64,000 nt of DNA, taken from contig NZ_UETC01000010.1 in NCBI RefSeq assembly GCF_900116765.1, positions 1-64,000 on the forward strand, written 5' to 3'. Below are positions 41,729 to 50,151 of this stretch, piece after piece (the first letter of the stretch is position 1; every line of letters starts with the position of its first letter). Made by a program: the position numbers and the translations under genes. The DNA is from Jannaschia seohaensis. GTDB lineage: Bacteria > Pseudomonadota > Alphaproteobacteria > Rhodobacterales > Rhodobacteraceae. A model generated the notes under the pieces. That model had not been told where the DNA came from, ran no database searches, and saw only the letters and a program-made list of their open reading frames with translations.

Positions 41729-43240
41729 TCAGGCGGCGCGGTCGTCCGTCAGACCCGAAATCGCCTGAATCAGGTTATCCTCCGTGACCTCCTCGGAGGT
41801 AAAGGTCCGCATCACACGGCCGGAATACATCGCGACGATCCGGTCGGAGACGTGCAGGACCTCGGGCATCTCGGAGCTGATGACGATCACGGCATAGCCC
41901 TGCGCGGCCAGGCCGCGCAGCAGCTTGTGGATCTCGGATTTCGAGCCCACGTCGATGCCGCGCGTGGGCTCGTCCACGATCAGCACGTTGGGATGCATCG
42001 ACAGCCACTTGCCGATGACGATCTTCTGCTGGTTGCCGCCCGAGAGGTTGCCCACGCGCTGCTTCCAGCCCGGCGTGCGGATGTCGAGCTTGTCGCGATA
42101 TTGATCGAAGATCGCGACTTCCGCGCCCTCGGCCATGAACGGCCCGGCCTTCAGATCGTCGACCTGGGGCAGGGTCATGTTGTCCCGGCAGTTCATGCCG
42201 AGCACGAGGCCCTGGCCCTTGCGGTCTTCGGGCACGAGGCTGATTCCCCGGGCGATGGCATCGGCGGGGGATGAGATCCGGACCTCCTCCCCATCGAGCA
42301 GGATCTGGCCCGCCGAGGGTTCGCGCAGTCCGAACAGCGTCTCGGCGATTTCGGTCCGGCCCGCACCGACAAGGCCGTAAAAGCCCAGAACCTCGCCGCG
42401 CCGCACCTCGAAGCTCACGTCGGAATAGAGCTTGCCGCAGCTCAGCCCCCGCACCTCCAGCGCGACATTGCCCAACTCGTGATGCGAGACGTTCCGGCTG
42501 AGGTCGAGCTTGCGCCCGATCATCATCTGCGTGACGCGCTCCTCGTCGGTGTTCTTGGTCTCGACCGTGCCCACATATTGCCCGTCGCGCAGAACGGTGA
42601 TGCGGTCGGTGATCTTGAAGATCTCCTCCATACGGTGGGAGATGTAGATGATCCCCACGCCTTCCGCCTGAAGATCCGCGATCACATCGAACAGCACGAC
42701 CTTTTCGGCATCGGTGAGCGAGGCGGTGGGCTCGTCGAAGATCACCGCCTTGGCGTCGACGGTGAGGGCGCGCGCGATCTCGACCATCTGCTGGTTGGCG
42801 ATCGACAGATCGCCGACCCGGGTGCGGGCGTTGAAGCCAACTTTGAGCTTCTTCAGGATCGCGTCGGTCCGCTCATAGAGCAGCGCCCAGTCCACCCGGC
42901 CGAAGCTTTTGCGGGGCAATTCGCCGAGATAGATGTTCTCGGCGACGCTCAGCTCCTCGGCGAGGCTCAGCTCCTGGTGGATGAAGACGATGCCCTTGGC
43001 CTTGGCTTCGAGCGGGCCGTTCATCACCACCTGCTCGTCGCCCATGATGATCGCGCCTTCGTCGGGCTGATAGATCCCGCCCAGGACTTTCATGGAGGTC
43101 GACTTTCCGGCGCCATTCTCGCCCATCAAGGCGTGGACCTCGCCGGGAAGGACGTCGAACGACAGGCCGTCCAGCGCCCGCACGCCGGGGAAGGTCTTGA
43201 CGATTCCCTCCAGGCGCAGAACCGGTTTCACGTCGGTCAT
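41729..43240 (-). CDS. Sugar ABC transporter ATP-binding protein (RbsA/MglA type)
   Basis: A 503-residue double ATPase. The first half has Walker A GENGAGKST, the Q-loop HQELSL, a signature-like LSIANQQMVEIARAL and Walker B VIFDEPTASL. The second half has a degenerate P-loop (GLVGAGRTE), LSGGNQQKIVIGKWL and LIVDEPTRGIDVG. The duplication and the degenerate second Walker A are normal for the CUT2 sugar family. The ATG at 43240 overlaps the stop of the permease gene (ATGA). It energises import with the two permeases and the binding protein at 46234. Confidence 0.92.
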   Translation of the reverse strand: MTDVKPVLRLEGIVKTFPGVRALDGLSFDVLPGEVHALMGENGAGKSTSMKVLGGIYQPDEGAIIMGDEQVVMNGPLEAKAKGIVFIHQELSLAEELSVAENIYLGELPRKSFGRVDWALLYERTDAILKKLKVGFNARTRVGDLSIANQQMVEIARALTVDAKAVIFDEPTASLTDAEKVVLFDVIADLQAEGVGIIYISHRMEEIFKITDRITVLRDGQYVGTVETKNTDEERVTQMMIGRKLDLSRNVSHHELGNVALEVRGLSCGKLYSDVSFEVRRGEVLGFYGLVGAGRTEIAETLFGLREPSAGQILLDGEEVRISSPADAIARGISLVPEDRKGQGLVLGMNCRDNMTLPQVDDLKAGPFMAEGAEVAIFDQYRDKLDIRTPGWKQRVGNLSGGNQQKIVIGKWLSMHPNVLIVDEPTRGIDVGSKSEIHKLLRGLAAQGYAVIVISSEMPEVLHVSDRIVAMYSGRVMRTFTSEEVTEDNLIQAISGLTDDRAA

Positions 43241-44238
43241 ATCTTCAGCTCCTCCTTGCCCTTCACGTTCAGCTGCCGGTCGAGGAACAGCACCGCGATC
43301 AGGATCAGGCCGATCACCAGGTTCACCGTCGACGTGTCCGCGCCGATATGGCCGAGGCCCTTGCGCAGAAGCTGGATCGCGATCACGCCGCCGAGCGTGC
43401 CGATGACACTGCCTGCGCCTCCGGTAATCCGCGTCCCGCCAAGCACGACGGCGGTAATGACCCACAGCTCGTAGAGCTGCCCGTCATTGGGATTGACCGA
43501 GCCGCTTTCGGAGTAGAACACGACCGCAGACAGCGCCGCCAGAAAGCCGATGATCGCGAAGTTGATCATCATGTGCGGGCCCACACGGATACCGGCATTT
43601 ACGGCCGCTTCACGGTTGTTGCCGATGGCGTAGGCGTTGCGGCCATGCACGGTGCGGGTCATCACAAACCACAGAACCAGCGTCACGCCCGCAAGGAACC
43701 ATGTCGCCGTGTGAAGCCCCAGGAACTGCGCTTCGGCATAGTCGACCAGCGTCCAGTTCAGATGGCTCGTCGGGTTTTCGCCGTTGAACATGAAGACGAT
43801 GCCGCGATAGCCCAGCATCGCCCCCAGCGTGACGATGAAGGCGTCCACCCCCGTCTTCCACACGATCAGCCCGTTGAGCGCACCCAGAAGGGTGCCGACC
43901 GCAAGCGCCAGGAACCACGCCACCGGGATCACCATCACGTCGCCCAGCGTCCCGGTCAGCATGTCCATGCTGCCCAGCAGGATGATCGCGGCGATGGCGA
44001 AGGTCGCGCCGACCGAAAGGTCGATATTGCCGTTCACCATCACGATGGTCATGCCCATGGCGATGATGCCGATGGGGGCTGACTGCTTGAGCAGCAGCAG
44101 CATGTTTTCGTAATCCATGAACGCCTTGTCAGAGAGCGCGAGGAACTCGCCGGCGATGCTGAAGAAGATCAGCTGCAGGACGATGAAGCCCCAGATCGCG
44201 CCGCCTTTCAGCGCTTTGGAGAGTGCTCCGGGTTGCAT
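43237..44238 (-). CDS. Sugar ABC transporter permease (RbsC type) 1
   Basis: A 333-residue inner-membrane permease with about ten helices and the CUT2/RbsC motifs VNGNIDLSVGATFAIAAI, GALNGLIVWKTGVDAFIVTLG, GNNREAAVNAGIRV and VLGGTRITGGAGSVIGTLGG. It lies between the ATPase gene (4-base overlap) and a second, different permease gene, so the transporter is likely a heterodimer rather than the homodimer typical of ribose systems. Confidence 0.9.
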   Translation of the reverse strand: MQPGALSKALKGGAIWGFIVLQLIFFSIAGEFLALSDKAFMDYENMLLLLKQSAPIGIIAMGMTIVMVNGNIDLSVGATFAIAAIILLGSMDMLTGTLGDVMVIPVAWFLALAVGTLLGALNGLIVWKTGVDAFIVTLGAMLGYRGIVFMFNGENPTSHLNWTLVDYAEAQFLGLHTATWFLAGVTLVLWFVMTRTVHGRNAYAIGNNREAAVNAGIRVGPHMMINFAIIGFLAALSAVVFYSESGSVNPNDGQLYELWVITAVVLGGTRITGGAGSVIGTLGGVIAIQLLRKGLGHIGADTSTVNLVIGLILIAVLFLDRQLNVKGKEELKI

Positions 44239-44253
44239 GGGCTGCCTCCTCCC

Positions 44254-45273
44254 TTAAGCGAACGACGACCAGAGCTTGCCGCGCTTGGCTGCGATATCGA
44301 GCCAGACAGCAAGGATGATGATGATCCAGGTGACGACGAACTGGGCGTAGAACTGGAGACCCATCAGCAGCAGGCCGTTCTGGATGAAGCCCAGGATCAG
44401 CACGCCGATCACCGTCTTGAAGATCGTGCCCGAGCCGCCCAGCAGCGACGCGCCGCCCAGGATCACGGCTGCAAGCACTTCAAGCTCGAGCCCCTGGCCC
44501 ACGGTGTTCTGCGACCCCAGGCTGCGGCTCGCCTGGATCAGGCCCGCCGTGGCCACGCAGGCGGCCGAGATCAGGTAACAATAAAACACGGTCCGCGCCC
44601 GGGGGATGCCCGAGAAGGTCGCCGCCGTCCCGTTGCCGCCCACCGCATAGACCTTCCGCCCGAACGGCGTCCGCGAGAGGGTCATGCCCAGCCCCGCCGC
44701 AAGGGCGATGAAGAGCAGGATCGGCACGGGAATGCCAAGAATGTCGCCCTGGCCGAAGAAGCCGAACCAGGTGCCCTCCTTATCGGCGATATCCATGTTC
44801 TTGCCGCCGGAATAGGTGAGCGTCAGGCCGTGGATGGCCGAGAGCATGCCCAGCGTCACGATCAGGGAATTGAGCTTCAGATAGCCGACCAGAAACCCGA
44901 TGACCGCGCCGAGGCAAAGCGTCATGGCGAACATGGTGGGGATCGCCAGGAGTGGCCCTATCTTGTCGTGCAGATCCAGCACGACGATCGTCGAGAAGGA
45001 CATCATCGACCCGACCGAGAGGTCGAGGTTCCCGCTGATCACCACGAAGGTGACGCCCAGCGCCATGACGCCGATGATGGCGGAGGACCGCACGACGCTC
45101 AGCAGATTGTCGGGCGAAAGGAATTTCGGGTTCGCGATGGTGAATGCGACGATGAAGATCACAAAGGCGATCAGGATGCCCTGTTTCGCCAGGACCGTGC
45201 CGATCTGCTGTCTGCTCAAGCTCGACATCTTTCCCTCCCGCTTGGCGCCTTCGCGCTGTGATACATCCGACAT
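44254..45273 (-). CDS. Sugar ABC transporter permease (RbsC type) 2
   Basis: A 339-residue inner-membrane permease, paralogous to its neighbour: VVISGNLDLSVGSMMSFSTI, GYLKLNSLIVTLGMLSAIHG, GGNGTAATFSGIPRARTV and ILGGASLLGGSGTIFKTVIG. About ten helices. The N-terminal 15 residues (SDVSQREGAKREGK) are hydrophilic and could be skipped by a start at the Met near residue 16. It is separated by 15 bases from permease 1 and by 75 from the upstream SDR gene. Confidence 0.9.
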   Translation of the reverse strand: MSDVSQREGAKREGKMSSLSRQQIGTVLAKQGILIAFVIFIVAFTIANPKFLSPDNLLSVVRSSAIIGVMALGVTFVVISGNLDLSVGSMMSFSTIVVLDLHDKIGPLLAIPTMFAMTLCLGAVIGFLVGYLKLNSLIVTLGMLSAIHGLTLTYSGGKNMDIADKEGTWFGFFGQGDILGIPVPILLFIALAAGLGMTLSRTPFGRKVYAVGGNGTAATFSGIPRARTVFYCYLISAACVATAGLIQASRSLGSQNTVGQGLELEVLAAVILGGASLLGGSGTIFKTVIGVLILGFIQNGLLLMGLQFYAQFVVTWIIIILAVWLDIAAKRGKLWSSFA

Positions 45274-45348
45274 CGGACCCTCCCTGTCCCGTCGCCTCTT
45301 CTGCCGGGCCGTGGGCGCAGCCCTGCGCCCGCACGCCCGGATCGTTCG

Positions 45349-46146
45349 TCACACGAGCGTCATGCCACCGTCGATCATCACGATCTGACCGGTCATGTAG
45401 TCGCTGTCCCTGGAGGCGAGGAACGTCGTGGTGCCGGTGATGTCCGACGGCTTGGCGACCCGGCCCCGGATGATCCCGGCCGAAAACGCCTCCATGGCCT
45501 CGCCCGGCTTTTCGGCGGCGCCGATTTCGACCAGATCCTTGTCGACCTGATCCCACATCTCGGTCGCCACCACGCCCGGGGCGAAGCCCGTCACGGTGAT
45601 GTCATGCTTGGCCAGATCGCGCGCGCCCGACTGGGTCAGCGACACGACGGCCCATTTCGACGCGCAATAGGGCGCGACGTTGTCGAATCCCTGCCGGCTG
45701 GCGATGGAGGCCGTGTTGACGATCTTGCCGCCATGGCCCTGCGCGATCATCTGACGGGCGGCTTCCTGCATGCCGATCATGCAGCCCAAGCCGTTGACGC
45801 TCATGATGAAATTCCAATTGTCCTCGGTCACGTCCATGAAGTTCATAGGCTTGTTCACGCCGGCATTGTTGAACTTCACGTCCAGGCGGCCGAACCGCTC
45901 GACGGTATGCGCGATCATCTCGCGAACTTGCGCGCGGTCGGTCACGTCCACGCGCGCCGACGTCACGGCGTCCGCACCCCCGTTCAACCTGGACCGGTTC
46001 GCTTCGGCGACCTCAGCGACCTTGTCGCCGTTGATGTCAGCGAAGCAAACCATCGCGCCCTCGTCCAGAAGGGCCTCCCCGATGGCGCGGCCTATGCCCT
46101 GCGCGGCACCTGTCACGATGCAAACCCGGTCGGATACACGTCCCAA
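45349..46146 (-). CDS. SDR-family dehydrogenase in the sugar ABC operon
   Basis: A 265-residue classical short-chain dehydrogenase: cofactor motif TGAAQGIG, NNAG (here NNAGVNKP), catalytic Ser in VNTASIAS, YCASK and an IDGG end. The Asp after beta-strand 2 (CFADINGD) predicts NAD preference. It resembles sorbitol/acetoin/sugar 1-dehydrogenases. It shares the unusual AGxNKP...FMDV-TEDNWNFIM segment with the SDR at 49279, so the two are paralogues on either side of the regulator. It likely oxidises the imported sugar or polyol; substrate not identified. Confidence 0.78.
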   Translation of the reverse strand: MGRVSDRVCIVTGAAQGIGRAIGEALLDEGAMVCFADINGDKVAEVAEANRSRLNGGADAVTSARVDVTDRAQVREMIAHTVERFGRLDVKFNNAGVNKPMNFMDVTEDNWNFIMSVNGLGCMIGMQEAARQMIAQGHGGKIVNTASIASRQGFDNVAPYCASKWAVVSLTQSGARDLAKHDITVTGFAPGVVATEMWDQVDKDLVEIGAAEKPGEAMEAFSAGIIRGRVAKPSDITGTTTFLASRDSDYMTGQIVMIDGGMTLV

Positions 46147-46233
46147 AACACGCCTCCCGTCGTCTTTAAGGAAACCAAAGAAATGCGCGGGGCGCTCGGA
46201 CCAGGTCCGCGCGCCCCGCCGTCGAGAGCGTCC

Positions 46234-47184
46234 TCAGAAGACGGGCTTGGAGAACTCGCCCATGTTGTCCTGAGTGATCTTCGGCGTGTCGAAGTAGTTC
46301 AGGAACGGCACGTCCTTGCCTTCGAGCACGTCGATGGCCGTCTGCAGCGCGGCCTCGGCGTCGTCGACCGGGGACTGGTAGATCGAGCCCCAGTAGTCGC
46401 CCGCTTCCATCGCCTCGTAGCCGACGGAGAAGTTGGTGGCGCCGACGAAGATGATCCCTTCGCGGCCCGCGGCCTTGGCGGCGTTCAGCGCGCCCACGCC
46501 CATGTTGTCGTCGCCAGCATAGACGCCGTCGATGTCGTCATACTTCACCAGGAAGGCTTCCATGACCTGCTGCGACTTCTCGCGGTTCCAGTCGCCCGGC
46601 TGCGTCTCAAGGAGGGTCACGTTCGGGCAGACCTCGGGCAGACGATCCTCGAATCCCTTGGCGCGCTCGATGGCGGTGGTGTAGCCCGGCTGACCGGAGA
46701 TCTGAACGATCTGGGCTTCGTCCTGGATGCCCATCTCGGTGAACTTCTCGCACATGATCTCGGCCGAGCGCGCGCCCTGCGTGATGTTGTCGGGGCCCGA
46801 GAACGAGGCCACGAAGTCGAAGCCCGGCTCCGCGATGTTGGAGTTGGTCACGATGACCGGGATACCGGCCTGGTGCGCCTTGCGGACGGCGGGGATGACC
46901 GCTTCGCCATTGGTCGGCCAGATGATGATAGCGTCGACCTCCTGCTGGATCAGGTCCTCCATCTGAGCGATCTGCCGGGCCACGTCGCCGCCGGCGTCCA
47001 GAACGACCGACTCGACATTGTCGTTGGCTTCGGCGGCCGCGATGAACGCCTGCTCGTAGGTGGTCTGGTAACTGTCGACGCCGACGTTGTTCTGGGTGAT
47101 CCCGATCTTGAACGTGTCGGCGGACGCTGCGCCGGCCAGCGCGATGAGCGCGGTGCTTGCAGCAAGGATCTTGCGAGTTTGCAT
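46234..47184 (-). CDS. Sugar-binding periplasmic protein (RbsB-like, peripBP_4)
   Basis: A 316-residue family-4 periplasmic protein. The ATG at 47184 has ribosome site GGGAGGAAA and opens a signal peptide (ILAASTALIALAGAASAD). The mature sequence has ITQNNVGVDSYQTTYEQAFI, DLIQQEVDAIIIWPTNGEAV, VTNSNIAEPGFDFVASFSGP, GDDNMGVGALNAAKAAG and the closing VGATNFSVGYEAM. It is the first gene of the leftward operon, divergent from the HTH-binding-protein regulator at 47406. Ligand presumably a hexose, deoxyhexose or polyol. Confidence 0.88.
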   Translation of the reverse strand: MQTRKILAASTALIALAGAASADTFKIGITQNNVGVDSYQTTYEQAFIAAAEANDNVESVVLDAGGDVARQIAQMEDLIQQEVDAIIIWPTNGEAVIPAVRKAHQAGIPVIVTNSNIAEPGFDFVASFSGPDNITQGARSAEIMCEKFTEMGIQDEAQIVQISGQPGYTTAIERAKGFEDRLPEVCPNVTLLETQPGDWNREKSQQVMEAFLVKYDDIDGVYAGDDNMGVGALNAAKAAGREGIIFVGATNFSVGYEAMEAGDYWGSIYQSPVDDAEAALQTAIDVLEGKDVPFLNYFDTPKITQDNMGEFSKPVF

Positions 47185-47317
47185 GTGTCGTTTCCTCCCG
47201 GTGGGTCTTCGTTCTGGCCTGTTCGGCAAAACCTTCGCCGCGTGATTGCCCTCTGTCGGGTGCACCACTGCGACCCCCTGAGTGTTGCCGCGTCCATCCG
47301 ATCCTGGTTTTAAAAAA

Positions 47318-47355
47318 ATATCCGAATACGACTTTTTGATATCCAGTATGGATAT
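47318..47355. promoter_or_regulatory. ATATCC half-site cluster between the divergent sugar operons
   Basis: In the AT-rich part of the 221-base divergent region, ATATCC occurs at 47318-47323 and 47339-47344 (21 bases apart, two helical turns) and its complement GGATAT at 47350-47355, giving an ATATCC-N5-GGATAT inverted repeat. This is the natural operator candidate for the adjacent regulator. Confidence 0.5.
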
Positions 47356-47405
47356 TTTGTCGATACGTTACGGTTCCCTTTCCCTGCACACAAGAGAGAC
47401 GCCTC

Positions 47406-49256
47406 ATGGCGAACCAAAAGCCGTCCAGGCCGATATCCAGATCGGATACCCCGGCGGACAAAGTCGAGACAGCCCCGCCGGTCACGAAAGCCGCCCCCCG
47501 CATCATGAACGCATTGACAGGAAAAGCCACGCTGCCGAACGCGCCGCCCGAATCCCGGGGCGAGATGCAGGCCATGGTGGCGTTCCTGGAGGGTCTGACC
47601 AACGAATTGGAAGACACGTTCGACCTCAGGCAGCCGAACGCGCATCTTCGGATGATCATGCACCTGCTGCGTGGTCACTTCGAGGCGAAGACGGTCACCC
47701 CGACGGCTCTGATCGGCGCGAGCAACGCGCCTTATGCCACCGCGACCCGGCGTCTGAAGGAACTGGTCGATTACGGGCTGATCGAGCAGCGCCCCCGCAC
47801 GAAGACGGGCAAGACCTTCTCGATGCATCCCAGCGACGCGCTTCTGTCGTCTTGGAGCCAACTCGCCGGGCGCGTGCGCCGTCTGGCCGAGCCTCATTTC
47901 GGGGCTGTCGATGGCTCCGGAAGGGAACAAGACTACTATTTCGGCGGCAGCTATACCACGCGCACCCATGCCATCCCTCCACTCAGCGTACGCCCGGAGC
48001 CTTTGCGCCTGCCCGGGGGCGTCCGCGTGCTGGTGCACGGAGATCCGACCTTCATGGTCATGGATCAGCTCAAGCGCCAGTTCGAGCAAGTGATCGGCAC
48101 CGAGATCCGGCAGCGGGCCTTTTCGATCGACCGCCTGCGCGAAGAGGCGCTGCGTAACGCGGAACGCACCATGTCCCGCTATGACATCATCGCGGTCGAT
48201 CTGCCCTGGATCGGGGAATTCGCCGAGCGCGGCGTGCTCTTGGCGCTCGATAGCGTGATGGATGTGGAAAGGCTCGACCCGGCCGATTTCCACACCGCTG
48301 GCTGGATGGGCACGCATTGGGGCGGGCGTGCCTATGGTGTGCCGGCACAGACGACGCCCGAGCTTCTGTTCTACCGCCGGGACCTTCTGGCCGCCGCCGG
48401 GCTGGAGCCGCCGGCGACGACTGACGCCCTGCTTCGCGCGGCAAAAGCCCTGCACGACCCGCGCCACGGCCGCTATGGCATCGCCTGGAACGCGGCCCGA
48501 GGCACGGCGCTGGGGCACACGGTTCTGATGGCGTTGGCGGATTTCGGTCAGCCGGTCGTGGACCTCCCGCGGATCGCCGGCGGCTATGACGCGAGCCGGC
48601 TGGCCTATGGCCGCTACAGGATCACCATCGACACGGAGGCAGGGTTGCGCGCGGCGGAGTTCCTGATGGAGCTTCTGAACTATTCCCCGCCCGACATCCT
48701 GTCGATGTCCTGGTTCGAGCGCATCCGGCCCTATGCCGCTGGCAAGGTCGCCCTGGCCTATGGATACACGCTGCTCGCCCCGTATTTCGAGTTGGACGAG
48801 AGCGCGCCGGCCCATGGACAGACCGGATTTCTGCCCCACCCGGCCGGCCCCGGCGGCAGCAGGATCGCCCCGGTCGGCGGCTATGTCATGGGCATCCCCG
48901 CCAATCTCGCGCCCGAGCGCATCCCGGACGCCGTCGAGGCGCTGACGGTGTTCACCTCGCGCGAGGCGCAGAAGCTTTATGTCCAGAACGGCAGCCGCAC
49001 GAATGCGCGCTACTCCGTCGGGGCCGATCCGGAGGTGCGGCGGCTGTCGTCGATCTTCGAGGCGGTCGACGGCATGTCCTGGCGTGACGAGCTGCAATTC
49101 TGGCCGCGCCCGCCCATCCCTGAGATCACCGGGATCACGCAGATTCTGGGTGAGGAATTCCACGACATGCTGCGCGGGATCATCTCGCCGGGCCAGGCCC
49201 TGCGCCGGTCCCAGCACCGCGCCGACGCGCTCATCGAAATGAGACCACAGGTCTGA
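47406..49256 (+). CDS. Winged-helix regulator fused to a family-1 solute-binding-protein domain
   Basis: A 616-residue protein with no signal peptide. Residues 55-160 form a winged-helix DNA-binding domain (LRMIMHLLRGHFEAKTVT, then ASNAPYATATRRLKELVDYG and LIEQRPRTKTGKTFSM, a clear recognition helix and wing). Residues about 185-600 are an extracellular solute-binding protein type 1 fold (MalE cluster): VRVLVHGDPTFMVMDQLKRQ, VPAQTTPELLFYRRDLLAAA, GKVALAYGYTLLAPYF and the end DAVEALTVFTSREAQKLY. The binding domain would therefore sense a sugar inside the cell. It is divergent from the RbsB-like gene and leads the rightward operon, so it probably controls both. The architecture is uncommon to my knowledge. 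Confidence 0.78.
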   Translation: MANQKPSRPISRSDTPADKVETAPPVTKAAPRIMNALTGKATLPNAPPESRGEMQAMVAFLEGLTNELEDTFDLRQPNAHLRMIMHLLRGHFEAKTVTPTALIGASNAPYATATRRLKELVDYGLIEQRPRTKTGKTFSMHPSDALLSSWSQLAGRVRRLAEPHFGAVDGSGREQDYYFGGSYTTRTHAIPPLSVRPEPLRLPGGVRVLVHGDPTFMVMDQLKRQFEQVIGTEIRQRAFSIDRLREEALRNAERTMSRYDIIAVDLPWIGEFAERGVLLALDSVMDVERLDPADFHTAGWMGTHWGGRAYGVPAQTTPELLFYRRDLLAAAGLEPPATTDALLRAAKALHDPRHGRYGIAWNAARGTALGHTVLMALADFGQPVVDLPRIAGGYDASRLAYGRYRITIDTEAGLRAAEFLMELLNYSPPDILSMSWFERIRPYAAGKVALAYGYTLLAPYFELDESAPAHGQTGFLPHPAGPGGSRIAPVGGYVMGIPANLAPERIPDAVEALTVFTSREAQKLYVQNGSRTNARYSVGADPEVRRLSSIFEAVDGMSWRDELQFWPRPPIPEITGITQILGEEFHDMLRGIISPGQALRRSQHRADALIEMRPQV

Positions 49257-49278
49257 CTGAGACAGAGGAGGAGACGAC

Positions 49279-50088
49279 ATGGACCCCAATCGCCTCAAGG
49301 GCAAGAACATCCTGATCACCGGTGCCGCGCGCGGAATGGGCGCGGCCAATGCCGAGGCGTTCGCCGCTCAAGGCGCCAATGTTTGCCTCGGCGACCTGGA
49401 CCTCGACGCGGCCCAGGCCGTGGCGGAGAAGATCAACGCCGCGGGCAACGGCAAGGCCGTCGCGGTGAAGATGGACGTCACCAAGCGCGAGGACAACGCG
49501 GCCGCCGTCGCCAAGACGGTCGAGGCCTTCGGCTCGATCAATGTCGGCCTGTTCAACGCCGGTCTGAACAAGCCCCGGTTCTTCATGGACATCGACGAGG
49601 ACAATTGGGACCTCATCATGAACGTGAACACCAAGGCGATGTGGCTTGGCATGCAGGAGACGGCCAAGCAGATGATCGCCCAGGGCCCGATGGAGGATCA
49701 CCCCTACAAGCTGATCAATGTCGGCTCGATCGCCTCGCGCAAGCCCCTGATCGACGTGACGGTCTACTGCACCTCGAAATACGGCTGTCTGGCGCTTACC
49801 GAATGCGGCGCGCTCGGCCTCGCCGAGCACAACATCACCGTGAACGGCTACGCGCCCGGTGTCGTCGTCACCCCGCTCTGGGAACAGCTCGACAAGGACC
49901 TTGTCGAGATCGGCTTCAAGGAGCGCGAAGGCCAAGCCTATGACGACATCGTGCAGAACAACCTCGTCATCAAGCGCGTGTCCTATCCCGACGACATCAC
50001 CGGCACGGCCTCGTTCCTGGCGTCGGACGACAGCGACTATATGACCGGCCAGATGATCTCGATCGATGGCGGCTGGGTCACGAAGTAA
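49279..50088 (+). CDS. SDR-family dehydrogenase
   Basis: A 269-residue short-chain dehydrogenase: TGAARGMG cofactor loop, Asp in CLGDLDLD (NAD type), NAGLNKP, VGSIAS with the catalytic Ser, YCTSK and IDGGW. It is the paralogue of the SDR at 45349. An extra segment (PMEDHPYKL) precedes the catalytic strand. It starts 22 bases after the regulator gene behind GAGGAGG. Probably a sugar or polyol dehydrogenase of the same pathway; the substrate is unknown. Confidence 0.78.
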   Translation: MDPNRLKGKNILITGAARGMGAANAEAFAAQGANVCLGDLDLDAAQAVAEKINAAGNGKAVAVKMDVTKREDNAAAVAKTVEAFGSINVGLFNAGLNKPRFFMDIDEDNWDLIMNVNTKAMWLGMQETAKQMIAQGPMEDHPYKLINVGSIASRKPLIDVTVYCTSKYGCLALTECGALGLAEHNITVNGYAPGVVVTPLWEQLDKDLVEIGFKEREGQAYDDIVQNNLVIKRVSYPDDITGTASFLASDDSDYMTGQMISIDGGWVTK

Positions 50089-50118
50089 GCCGCCCTTTCC
50101 CTCATTCAAAACGACACT

Positions 50119-50138
50119 CGGGTGCGCACTCGCACCCG
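50119..50138 (+). repeat. Hairpin between the SDR and M24 genes
   Basis: A perfect 8-bp stem (CGGGTGCG, loop CACT) ends just before the GGAAGGAG ribosome site of the M24-fold gene. It could stabilise the downstream message or limit access to the ribosome site. Confidence 0.4.
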
Positions 50139-50151
50139 GAAGGAGCCTTTC

